Source: Hordeum vulgare subsp. vulgare
Taxonomy: Eukaryota; Streptophyta; Magnoliopsida; Poales; Poaceae
Assembly (NCBI RefSeq): GCF_904849725.1
Contig: NC_058518.1
Location: forward strand, 392,571,581 to 392,635,580
Reading direction: 5' to 3'
Length of the DNA: 64,000 nt
Positions 1 to 10,620 of this stretch are shown here, piece by piece. The notes below the pieces were generated by a model. That model worked only from the letters and a program-made list of their open reading frames with translations. It was not told where the DNA came from and searched no databases. The position numbers and the translations under genes are program-made. Every line of letters begins with the position of its first letter. The stretch's first letter is position 1.

Positions 1-503
1 TCCCTCCAAGGAAGTGAACATCAGGATACATCTTCGTCTCAGTGACCTTGGTTATCCTTAACCCTAACTCCTTACTAGTGGTTTACTTATGTTATTTGAG
101 CATACATACATTGCATATTGCTTGTGCTCATTATATTGTGTTGGCTATTTCTTGTACAAGATTAATCATTCAAGCATACCCTCTATATCCACACGTACAT
201 ACTTGCAACCCTTGATATATCGTGTGATATAGTGTGATCTAGTATCTTGTGTTATTTACCTACTTGTCGTGTGATATAGCTCAAGTAAGCTTGTGTAACT
301 TACTTGTGCTTGTTAGTAACTGCATTGTGTCCATCTTGGTAGATCGTGTTGTTGATACACGTTGCAGTGCCTAGTGCATTTAGGATTTGTGCTTGACAAG
401 TACCCTCTTAGTTTATTTTCGCATTAGGTTCAAGCCAAATCTGAAGAAGTTTTTAAATAGCCTATTCACCCCCCCCCCTCTAGGCGTCATCGAGGTCTTT
501 TCA
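1..503 (+). mobile_element. 3' end of a Copia LTR (SIRE/Maximus-like), cut by the window edge
   Basis: The segment ends with a C-run, then CCTCTAGGCGTCATCGAGG and CTTTTCA. That is the same layout as the terminus of the complete minus-strand Copia LTR at 26,571 when read on its own strand (CTATTCACC, C-run, CTCTAG, then TTTCA). At base 504 the sequence switches abruptly to a BARE-type pol remnant, so 503 is taken as the LTR end. ACAGT (504-508) could be the right copy of the target duplication; the left copy is outside the window. The body of this element lies to the left. The family assignment is by resemblance only. Confidence 0.6.
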
Positions 504-3500
504 ACAGTTTAGATTTCTCTAAACCTCAGTCTATACTGTGTCATCTCAACGGAAATACGCGGTGCCCTATTTAAAGTGAATGCGGTTGTCTCTAATGCAT
601 AACTCATAAACGATAGTGGTAATTCGATAAGAGACATCATAGTATGCACCATACCAAATAGTGCGTGGCTACGACGTTCAGACACATCATCACACTATGA
701 TGTTCCAGGTGGCATTAACTGCGAAACAATTTCCACATTGTCTTAACTGGGTACCAAAACTCGTAACTCAGATATTCATTTCTATGATCAAATCGTAGAC
801 AGTTTGTCCTCTTGTTACGATGAACTTCACTCCGAAACAGAATTGAACTTTTCAATATTTCAGACTCGTGATTCATTAAGTAATTACTCTAGTATCTACT
901 CAAATCGTCATTGAAGTAAGAACATAATGATATCCACTGCGTGCCTCAGCACCCATTGGACTGCATACATCAAAATGTATCACTTCCAACAAGTTACTAT
1001 CTTATTTCATCTCAATGAAAACAAGGCCTTGCTCATGTGGTATGATTTGCATGTCACTAGTGATTCAAAATCAAGTGAGTATAAAGATCCATCAGCATGG
1101 AGCCTCTTCATGCAATTTATACCAACATGACTCAAGCGGCAGTGCCACAAGTAAGTGGTACTATCATCATTACCTCGTATCTTTTGGCACCAATATCATG
1201 AACATGTGTAACACTACGATCGAGATTCAATAAACCATTGAAGGTGATTATTCAAGAAAATAGAGTAACCATTATTCTCTTTAAATGAATAATCGTATTA
1301 CAATAAACACGATCCAATCATGTTCATGCTTAACGCAAGCACCAAATAACAATTATTTAGGTTTAACACCAATCCCGATGGTAGAGGGAGTGTGCGACGT
1401 TTGATCATATCAACCTTGGAAACACTTCCAACACGTATCGTCACCTCGCCTTTAGCTAGTCTTCGTTTATGCCGTAGCTTTCATTTCGTGTTACTAATCA
1501 CTTAGCAACCGAACCGGTATCCAATACCCTCATGCTACTAGGAGTACTAGTAAAGTACACATCAACATCATGTATATCAAATATACTTCTTTCGACTTTT
1601 GCTAGCCTTCTTATCCACCAAGTATCTAGAGTTGCTCCGCCTCAGTGACTGTTCCCCTCATTACAGAAGCACTTAGTCTCGGGTTTGGGTTTAATCTTGG
1701 GTCTCTTCATTAGTGCAGCAACTGTTTTGCCATTTCACGAAGTATCCCTTCTAGGCCTTGCCTTTCTTGAAACTTAGTGGTTTTACAAACCATCAACTAT
1801 TGATGCTCCTTCTTGATTTCTACTTTCGCAATGTCAAACATCGTGAATCGCTCAAGGATCATTGTATCTATCCTTGATATGTTATAGTTCATCACGAAGC
1901 TGTCACAGCTTGGTGGCAGTGACTTTGGAGAACCATCACTATCTCATCTGGAAGATTAACTCCCACTTGATTCAAGTGATTGTCGAACTCAGACAATCTA
2001 AGCACACGCTCAACGATTGAGCTTTTCTCCTTTACTTTGTGGACAAAGAATCTTGTCGGAGGTCTCGTACCTCTCAACAAGGGCACGAGCATGAAATCAC
2101 AATTTCATCTGTTTAGAACATCACTTATGTTCCGTGACGTTTCAAAACGTCTTCGGTGCCTTGCTTCTAAGCCATTAAGTATTTTGCACTGAACTATCAT
2201 GTAGTCATCAGAAACGTGTATGTCGGATGTTCACAGCATCCATAGACGACGCTCGAGGTGCAGCACACCGAGTGGTGCATTAAGGACATAAGCCTTCTGC
2301 GCAGCAACGAGGACAATCCTCTTCAAAGTTTGCTACTATCAACTTTCAACTAAATTTTCTCTAGGAACATATAAAAACAATAGAGCTATAGCACAAGCTA
2401 CATCGTAATTCGCAAAGACCATTAGACTATGTTCATGACAATTAGTTCAATTAATCATATTACTTAAGAACTCCCACTCAAAAAGTACATCTCTCTAGTC
2501 ATTTGAGTGGTACATGATCCAAATCCACTATCTCAAGTCCGATCATCACGTGAGTCGAGAATAGTTTCAGTGGTAAGCATCTCTATGCTAATCATATAAA
2601 CTATACGATTCATGCTCGACCTTTCGGTCTCATGTGTTCCGAGGCCATGTCTGCACATGCTAGGCTCGTCAAGCTTAACTCGAGTGTTCTGCGTGTGCAA
2701 CTGTTTTGCACCCGTTGTATGTGAACGTTGAGTCTATCACACCCGATCATCACGTGGTGTCTCGAAATGAAGAACTGTCGCAACGGTGCACAGTCGGGGA
2801 GAACACAATTTCGTCTTGAAATTTTAGTGAGAGATCACCTCATAATGCTACCGTCGTTCTAAGCAAGATAAGGTGCAAAAAGGATTAACATCACATGCAA
2901 TTCATAAGTGACATGATATGGCCATCATCATGCGCTTCTTGATCTCCATCACCAAAGCACCGGCACGATCTTCTTGTCACCGGCGTCACACCATGATCTC
3001 CATCATCATGATCTCCATTAACGTGTCGCCATCGGGGTTGTCGTGCTACTCATGCTATTACTACTAAAGCTACATCCTAGCAAAATAGTAAACGCATCTG
3101 CAAGCACAAACATTAGTATAAAGACAACCCTATGGCTCCTGCCGGTTGCCGTACCATCGACGTGCAAGTCGATATTATCTATTACAACATGATCATCTCA
3201 TACATCCAATATATCACATCACATCGTTGGCCATATCACATCACAAGCATACCCTGCAAAAACAAGTTAGACGTCCTCTAATTTTATTGTTGCATGTTTT
3301 ACGTGGTGACCATGGGTATCTAGTAGGATCGCATCTTACTTACGCAAACACCACAACGGAGATATATGAGTTGCTATTTAACCTCATCCAAGGACCTCCT
3401 CGGTCAAATCCGATTCAACTAAAGTTGGAGAAACTGACACTTGCCAGTCATCTTTGAGCAACGGGGTTACTCGTAGCGATGAAACCAGTCTCTCGTAAGC

Positions 3501-3655
3501 GTACGAGTAATGTCGGTCCAAGCCGCTTCAATCCAACAATATCGCGGAATCAAGAAAAGACTAAGGAGGGCAGCAAAACGCACATCACCGCCCACAAAAA
3601 CTTTTGTGTTCTACTCGAGAAGACATCTACGCATGAACCTAGCTCATGATGCCAC
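504..3655 (-). pseudogene. Degenerate gag-pol of BARE/Angela-type element A
   Basis: Read on the minus strand, this matches element B (5,484-8,575) in order: leader, gag, zinc knuckle, protease, integrase, then the start of the region after integrase (about 504-630). Shared text includes the integrase stretch near 632-860 and the gag stretch near 1,650-2,380. Frames are broken throughout. The zinc-knuckle region near 1,640-1,690 has lost the CCHC spacing and is followed by TGA. The protease DTGS motif near 1,500-1,530 is still readable. Several defects are identical to those in the plus-strand copy B3 (41,740-43,961). The remainder of pol is displaced to the left by the Copia LTR at 1-503. 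Confidence 0.8.
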
Positions 3656-5483
3656 TGTTGGAGAACGTCGCATGGGAAACAAAAAAAATTCGACGCGCAC
3701 GAAGACCTATCATGGTGATGTCCATCTACGAGAGGGGATGTTCGATCTACGTACCCTTGTAGACCGCACAGCAGAAGCGTTAGTGAACGCGGTTGATGTA
3801 GTGGAACGTCCTCACGTCCCTCGATCCGCCCCGCGAACCGTCCCGCGATCAGTCCCACGATCTAGTGCCGAACGGACGGCACCTCCGCGTTCAGCACACG
3901 TACAGCTCGACGATGATCTCGACCTTCTTGATCCAGCAAGAGAGACGGAGAAGTAGAAGAGTTCTTCGGCAGCATGACGGCGCTCCGGAGGTTGGTGGTG
4001 ATCTAATCTCAGCAGGGCTCCGCCCGAGCTCCGCAGAAACGCGATCTAGAGGTAAAACCGTGGAGATATGTGGTCGGGCTGCCGTGGCAAAGTTGTCTCA
4101 AATCAGCCCTAAAACCTCCGTATATATAGGTGGGAGAGGGGGGTGCCTTGCCTTGGGGCTCAAGGAGCCCCAAGGGGGTCGGCCGAGCCAAAGGGGGGAA
4201 GGTCTCCCCTTCCAAACCGAATCCAACTTGGTTTGGAAGGTGGAGTCCTTCTTCCCTTTCCCACCTCCTCCTTTTTTTTCCTTTTCTCTTTGATTTTCTT
4301 CCTATGGCGCATAGGGCCTTCTTGGGCTGTCCCACCAGCCCACTAAGTGCTGGTGTGCCACCCCCAAGGCCTATGGGCTTCCCCGGGGTGGGTTGCCCCC
4401 CCCCCTTCCCCGGTGAACACCCGGAACCCATTCGTCATTCCCGGTACATTCCCGGTAACTCCAAAAACCTTCCGGTAATCAAATGAGGTCATCCTATATA
4501 TCAATCTTCGTTTCCGGACCATTCCGGAAACCCTCGTGACGTCCGTGATCTCATCTGGGACTCCGAACAACATTCGGTAACCAACCATATAACTCAAATA
4601 CGCATAAGACAACGTCGAACCTTAAGTGTGCAGACCCTGCGGGTTCGAGAACTATGTAGACATGACCCGAGAGACTCCTCGGTCAATATCCAATAGCGGG
4701 ACCTGGATGCCCATATTGGATCCTACATATTCTACGAAGATCTTATCGTTTGAACCTCAGTGCCAAGGATTCATATAATCTCGGATGTCATTCCCTTTGT
4801 CCTTCGGTATGTTACTTGCCCGAGATTCGATCGTCAGTATCCGTATACCTATTTCAACCTCGTTTACCGGCAAGTCTCTTTACTCGTTCCGTAATACAAG
4901 ATCCCGCAACTTACACTAAGCCACATTGCTTGCAAGGCTTGTGTGTGATGTTCTATTACCGAGTGGGCCCCGAGATACCTCTCCGTCACACGGAGTGACA
5001 AATCCCAGTCTCGATCCATACCAACTCAACTAACACCTCCGAAGATACCTGTAGAGCATCTTTATAGTCACCCAGTTACGTTGCGACGTTTGATACACAC
5101 AAAGCATTCCTCCGGTGTTAGTGAGTTATATGATCTCATGGTCATATGAACAAATACTTGACACGCAGAAAACAGTAGCAACAAAATGACACGATCAACA
5201 TGCTACGTCTATTAGTTTGGGTCTAGTCCATCACATGATTCTCCTAATGATGTGATCCCGTTATCAAGTAACAACACTTGCCTATGGCCAGGAAACCTTG
5301 GCCATCTTTGATCAACGAGCTAGTCAACTAGAGGCTTACTAGGGACAGTGTTTTGTCTATGTATCCACACAAGTATTGTGTTTCCAATCAATACAATTAT
5401 AGCATGGATAATAAACGATTATCATGAACAAAGAAATATAATAATAACTAATTTATTATTGCCTCTAGGGAATATTTCCAACA
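3656..5483 (-). repeat. 5' LTR of BARE/Angela-type element A
   Basis: On the minus strand it begins TGTTGGAAATATTCCC at 5,483 and ends TTCTCCAACA at 3,656. That is 1,828 bp, normal for BARE/WIS/Angela LTRs. A TATATATA box lies near 4,121-4,129 on the minus strand. The adjoining bases on the 3' side (about 3,643-3,655) read GTGGCATCATGAGC on the minus strand, in the position of the tRNA primer-binding site, so this is a 5' LTR and its body is 504-3,655. The other side joins the integrase frame of element B directly, with no polypurine tract. Short ORFs inside it are not considered genes. Confidence 0.85.
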
Positions 5484-7329
5484 GAGACATCATAGATCGT
5501 ACCATATCTAATAAAGTGCGATTACGACGTTCAGACACTCCGTTGCGTTGCGGTGTGCCACGCGGCGTCAGTTGTGAAACGATTCCACACTTCCTTAGTT
5601 GTGTGCCAAACTCGTGACTCAAATATTCTCCTCCACGATCAGATCGTAGACATTTAATTTTTCTGTCACGTTGATTCTCAACCTCACTCTGAAATTCCTT
5701 GAACTTTTCAAACGTCTCAGATTTGTGCTTCATCAAGTAGATATACCCATACCTACTCAAATCATCGGTGAGAGTGAGAACATAACGATAGCCACCGCAA
5801 GCTTCAACGTTCATTGGACCACACACATCAGTATGTATTATTTCCAATAAGTCGGTTGCTCTCTCCATTATACCTGAGAATGGAGTCTTAGTCATCTTGC
5901 TCATGAGGCACGGTTCGCATGTGTCAAATGATTCAAAATCAAGAGACTCTAATAGTCCATCAGTATGGAGCTTCTTCATGCGCTTAACGTCGATATGACC
6001 AAGGCGGCAGTGCCACAAGTATGTGGGACTATCATTATCAACTTTACATCTTTTGGTACTCACACTATGAATATGTGTAACATCACGATTGAGATTCATC
6101 AAGAATAAACCATTCACCAGCGGAGCATGACCATAAAACATATCACTCATATAAATAGAACAACCATTATTCTCTGACTTAAATGAGTAGCCGTCTCGCA
6201 TTAAGCAAGACCCTGATACAATGTTCATGCTTAAAGCTGGTACTAAATAACAATTATTAAGGTTTAAAACTAATCCCGACGGTAGATGTAGAGGTAGCGT
6301 GCCGACGGCGATCACATCGACCTTTGAACCATTCCCGACGCGCATCGTCACCTTGTCCTTGGCCAGTCTCCGCTTATTCCGCAGTTCCTGCTTTGAGTTG
6401 CAAATGTGAGGAACAACATCGGTATCAAATACCCAGGAGCTACTCCGAGCGCTGGTAAGGTACACATCAATAACATGTATATCACATATACCTTTAACGT
6501 TGCCAGCCTTCTTGTCCGCTAAGTATTTGAGGCAGTTCCGCTTCCAGTGACCTTTTCCTTTGCAATAGAAGCACTCAGTCTCAGGCTTGGGTCCATTCTT
6601 TTTCTTCTTCCCGGCATCTAGATTACCGGGCACGGCAACAGATTTGCCGTCTTTCTTGAAGTTCTTCTTACCCTTGCCTTTCTTGAAACTAGTGGTCTTG
6701 TTGACCATCAACACTTGATGCTCTTTCTTGATTTCTACTTCTGCAGACTTGAGCATCGAGTACAACTCGGGAATGGTCTTCTCCATCCCTTGCATGTTGT
6801 AGTTAATCACAAAGCCTTTGTAGCTTGGTGGGAAAGACTGGAGGATTCTGTCAATTATAGCATCATCCGGAAGTTCGACTCCAAGTGAAGTCAGACGACC
6901 GTGTAACCCAGACATTTTGAGTATGTGCTCACTGACAGAACTATTCTCCTCCATCTTACAGCTAAAGAACTTGTCGGAGACTTCATATCTCTCGACATGG
7001 GCATGAGCTTGAAAAACTAGCTTCATCTCCTGGAACATCTCATATGCCTCGTGTTGCTCAAAATGCCTTTGGAGCCCCGTTTCTAAACTGTATAACATGC
7101 CACACCTAACTAGAGAGTAGTCATCACTCCGCGTTTGCCAGACATTCAGAATGTCCTGGGCTGCTGCGGGAGCGGGAGGGTCACCTAGTGGTGCATCAAG
7201 GACATAAGCCTTTTTAGCTGCTTCAAGGATGAGCTTCAAGTTGCGAACCCAGTCCGCATAGTTGCTACCATCATCCTTCAGCTTGTTTTTCTCTAGGAAT
7301 GCGTTGAAATTGAGGTTGACGTTGGCCAT
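5422..7329 (-). CDS. Truncated gag-protease-integrase polyprotein of BARE/Angela-type Copia element B
   Basis: The ORF has 635 codons, about 615 of them from the element itself; the last ~20 read into the LTR of element A. It starts MANVNLNFNAFLEKNKLKDD. Residues ~40-200 are the UBN2/retrotran-gag domain. The zinc knuckle CFYCKGKGHWKRNC is near residue 250. The protease follows near residues 300-310, where the usual Copia D-T-G reads D-T-D (bases 6,418-6,426), so it is probably inactive. The pre-integrase zinc region (H..H..CEPC) and the integrase core follow with TDVCG, SDRGGEY and an E in NGVSERRN. The Copia order PR-INT before RT is clear. The frame has no internal stop, unlike its relatives A and B3. 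RT and RNase H are absent because the frame ends at A's LTR. I see no promoter other than the LTR. Confidence 0.85.
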   Translation of the reverse strand: MANVNLNFNAFLEKNKLKDDGSNYADWVRNLKLILEAAKKAYVLDAPLGDPPAPAAAQDILNVWQTRSDDYSLVRCGMLYSLETGLQRHFEQHEAYEMFQEMKLVFQAHAHVERYEVSDKFFSCKMEENSSVSEHILKMSGLHGRLTSLGVELPDDAIIDRILQSFPPSYKGFVINYNMQGMEKTIPELYSMLKSAEVEIKKEHQVLMVNKTTSFKKGKGKKNFKKDGKSVAVPGNLDAGKKKKNGPKPETECFYCKGKGHWKRNCLKYLADKKAGNVKGICDIHVIDVYLTSARSSSWVFDTDVVPHICNSKQELRNKRRLAKDKVTMRVGNGSKVDVIAVGTLPLHLPSGLVLNLNNCYLVPALSMNIVSGSCLMRDGYSFKSENNGCSIYMSDMFYGHAPLVNGLFLMNLNRDVTHIHSVSTKRCKVDNDSPTYLWHCRLGHIDVKRMKKLHTDGLLESLDFESFDTCEPCLMSKMTKTPFSGIMERATDLLEIIHTDVCGPMNVEACGGYRYVLTLTDDLSRYGYIYLMKHKSETFEKFKEFQSEVENQRDRKIKCLRSDRGGEYLSHEFGTQLRKCGIVSQLTPRGTPQRNGVSERRNRTLLDMVRSMMSLLEIFPRGNNKLVIIIFLCS

Positions 7330-10300
7330 CTACAATATTTATAAAGACAACTTTTAGACTAAGTTCATGACGATTAAGTTCATTTAATCAAATTAAGTAT
7401 GAACTCCCACTTAAATCGACATCCCTCTAGTCATCTAAGTGATACATGATCCATGTTGACTAACCCGTGTCTGATCATCACGTGAGACGGACTAGTCACC
7501 ATGGTGAGCAACTTCATGCATATAGTATTCAACCATATGACTCATGTTCGACCTTTCGGTCTCTTGTATTCGAGGTCATGTTTGTACATGCTAAGCTCGT
7601 CGAGTCAACCTAGGTGTTTCGCGTGTGTAAATCTGGCTTACACCCGTTGTATGCGAACGTTAGAATCTATCACACCCGATCATCACGTGGTGCTTCGAAA
7701 CAACGAACCTTCGCAATGGTGCAGACTTAGGGGAATAAGTTCTTGAAATTTTAAGAGGGATCATCTTATTATGCTACGTCGTTCTAAGCAATAAGATGAA
7801 AAACATGATAAACATCACAATGCAATCATATAGTGACATGATATGGCCATTATCATCTTCGCCCTTTCGATCTCCATCTTCAGGCATCGCATGATCATCA
7901 TCGTCACCGGCATGACACCATGATCTCCATCATCATGATCTCCATCATCGTGTCTCGGTGAAGTCGTCACGCCAACTACTACTATCACTACTACTATAGC
8001 TAACCGTTAGCAATGAAGTAAAAGTAGTAAGCACATGGCGTTGCATCTCATACAATAAATTAAGGCAACTCCTATGGCTCCTGCCGGTTGTGAAACCTAT
8101 TACAATAACATGATCATCTCATACATCATACATGCAACATCACAACTTTGGCCATATCACATCACATGTCAAACCGTGCAAAAACAAATTAGACGTCCTC
8201 TAATTGTTGTTGCAAGTTTTACGTGGCTGATTTGGGTTTCTAGCAAGAACGCCTTCTTACCTACGTGACAGCCACAACGATGATATGCCAAAGCTATTTA
8301 CCCTTCATAAGGACCCTTTTCATCAAATCCAATCCGACTAGAGTAGGAGAGACAGACACCCGCTAGCCACCTTTATGCACGGTGTGCATGTCTGTCGGTG
8401 GAACCAGTCTCACGTAAGCGTACGTGTAAAGTCGGTCCGGGCCGCTTCATCCCACAATACCGCCGGAAAAGAATAATACTAGTAGCGGCAAGAAAATTGA
8501 CAAATCATCGCCCACAACTTTTGTGTTCTACTCGTGCATAGAATCTACGCATAGAAAACCTGGCTCGGATGCCACTGTTGGGTAACGTAGCATAAATTCA
8601 AAATTTTCCTGGGCATATTCAGATCTTCCTATGGAGAGACCAGCAACGAGAGAGGGGTAAGAGCATCTTCATACCTTTGAAGATCTCTAAGCGGAAGCGT
8701 TGCTAGAACGCGGTTGATGGAGTCGTACTCGCAGCGATTCCGATCTAGTGCCGAACTACGGCACCTCCGCGTTCAACACACGTGCAGCCCGGTGACGTCT
8801 CCCGCACCTTGATCCAGCAAGGAGGCGGGAGAGGTTGGGGAAGAACTCCAGTAGCACGACGGCATGGTGTCGATGGAGAGACGAGGTCTCCCGACAGGGC
8901 TTCGCCAAGCACCGGTAGAGAGGAGGAAGAAGGGCAGGGCTGCGCCGAGAGAGAGGCAAAAGTCTGATCTCCAATGGCCAAAAGTGCCCACTATATATAG
9001 GGGGGAGGGAGGGGCTGTGCCCCCTTGAGGGTTTCCCTCTCCTGGGGGGGCGGCAGCCCTAGATGGGGCTGGTGCGGTGGCCAAGGGGGGAGGAGGGGTG
9101 TGGCGCACCCCTGGTGGGCCTTAGGCCCACCTGGCTTAGGGTTTGCCCCCCCCCCCTTTTTCTCTCCCCACGCATTGGGCTGAGTGGGGAGGCGCACCAG
9201 CCCACCTAGGGGCTGGTTCCCTTCCCCACTTGGACCACCTTACCTCCCGGGGTCGTTGCCCCCCTTCCGTGGACCCCCGGGGCCACCTCCGGTGGTCCCG
9301 GTGGTCCCGGTACGTTACCGGTGATGCCCGAAACACTTCCGGTATCCGAAACCATCCGTCCTATATATCAATCTTTACCTCCGGACCATTCCGGAGCTCC
9401 TCGTGACGTCCGTGTTCTCATCTGGGACTCCGAACAACTTTAGGTAACCTCGTATAACAATTCCCTATAACCCTAGCGTCATCGAACCTTAAGTGTGTAG
9501 ACCCTACGGGTTCGGGAGACACGCAGACATGACCGAGACACCTCTCTGGCCAATAACCATCAGCGGGGTATGGATACCCATGGTGGCTCCCACTTGCTCC
9601 ACGATGATCTCATCAGATGAACCACGATGTCAAGGATTCAATCAATCCCGTATACGATTCCCTTTGTCTGTCGGTATAGAACTTGCCCGAGATTCGATCG
9701 TCGGTATACCTATACCTTGTTCAATCTCGTTACCGGTAAGTCTCTTTACTACTTACGTAGCACGTCATCGTGTGACTAACTCCTTAGTCACATTGAGCTC
9801 ATGATGATGTTCTACGCAGTGGGCCCAGAGATACCTCTCCGTCACACGGAGTGACAAATCCCGATCTTGATTCGTACCAACCCAACAGACACATTCAGAG
9901 ATACCCGTAGTGCACCTTTATAGTCACCCAGTTACGTTCTGACGTTTGATACAACCAAAGCACTCCTACGGCATCCGGGAGTTGCACAATCTCACGGTCG
10001 AAGGAAAAGACACTTGACATTAGAAAAGCTTTAGCATACGAACAATACGATGTAGTGCTATGCTTAGGATTGGGTCTTGTCCATCACATCATTCTCCCAA
10101 TGATGTGATCCCGTTATCAATGACATCTAATGCCCATGATCAGGAAACCATGATCATCTATTGACTAACGAGCTAGCCCACTAGAGGCTTGCTAGGGACG
10201 CATTGTGATCTATTTATTCACACATGTATTACTGTTTCCTGTTAATACAATTATAGCATGAACAATAGACGATTATCATGAACAAGGAAATATGATAATA

Positions 10301-10337
10301 ACCATTTTATTATTGCCTCTAGGGCATATTTCCAACA
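5484..10337 (-). mobile_element. BARE/Angela-type element B, 5' half (LTR, leader, gag-PR-INT)
   Basis: Reading leftward: LTR (10,337-8,576), primer-binding site (GTGGCATCCGAGCC, ending near 8,562), a leader of about 1.2 kb, then a single gag-protease-integrase frame from 7,329. The reading stops at 5,484 exactly where the LTR terminus of element A begins, so reverse transcriptase, RNase H and the 3' LTR are missing here. I infer that A inserted into B and that the rest of B lies beyond the left edge of the window. GTCGA at 10,338-10,342 would be the target duplication on the right. The bases GAGAC at 5,484-5,488 would be A's target duplication. Confidence 0.75.
8576..10337 (-). repeat. 5' LTR of BARE/Angela-type element B
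   Basis: The LTR is 1,762 bp. On the minus strand it starts TGTTGGAAATATGCCC at 10,337 and ends in CCCAACA at 8,576, followed by the primer-binding site. The core TATA box is TATATATAG near 8,991-9,000 on the minus strand and the transcript would run leftward. Strong resemblance to the LTRs at 3,656-5,483 and 59,629-61,360 puts all three in one family. The GC-rich stretch 8,990-9,300 produces several overlapping short ORFs that I regard as chance. Confidence 0.88.
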
Positions 10338-10494
10338 GTCGAGTCTCTTCCCCAGTGGCTCTCCACTCTATGTGTTCTTGAGGTGGTAACAATCCGATTC
10401 GCACATATTCCTGTAGCTGGAGGGAGGTCACTTGGGATTTGGCCCAATTTACTTGCTTCACTTGGCGCACGAATAAACCACTAGCCGTCTCACT
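10338..10494 (-). pseudogene. N-terminus of an antisense ORF related to Transposase_28 (PF04195)
   Basis: On the minus strand, codons from about 10,470 read V-N-W-A-K-S-Q-V-T-S-L-Q-L, then EYVRIGLLPP and HIEWRATGEE. The pattern W-x-x-S-x-V-T-x-x-x-L-x-x-x-V-x-x-G is like the opening of the antisense gene in the Gypsy at 44-56 kb (55,580-55,500). The likely ATG near 10,490 is separated from this frame by a one-base shift. The frame is cut at 10,338 by element B. It lies about 130 bp upstream of the plus-strand 3' LTR, the same arrangement as in the larger Gypsy. PF04195 membership is from memory of the family's look. Confidence 0.5.
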
Positions 10495-10620
10495 ATTACT
10501 TCATCGTTTCTCAACGATTAAACCTGCAATAGATTACATGCTAGGAAGTATGTCACATCAAAAATTCTGTTTTCATCATTTACCTACTCGAGGATGAGCA
10601 GGAATTAAGCTTGGGGATGG

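Noticed and set aside
3510..4486. Overlapping ORFs in the LTR of element A
   Set aside because: They lie across the primer-binding site and promoter of an LTR and have no domain; same for ORFs in the other BARE-type LTRs.
5484..8575. Element B as an internally deleted element whose 3' LTR is 3,656-5,483
   Set aside because: That LTR has a primer-binding site and an internal region on its far side, and the junction lacks a polypurine tract, so it is the 5' LTR of another element.
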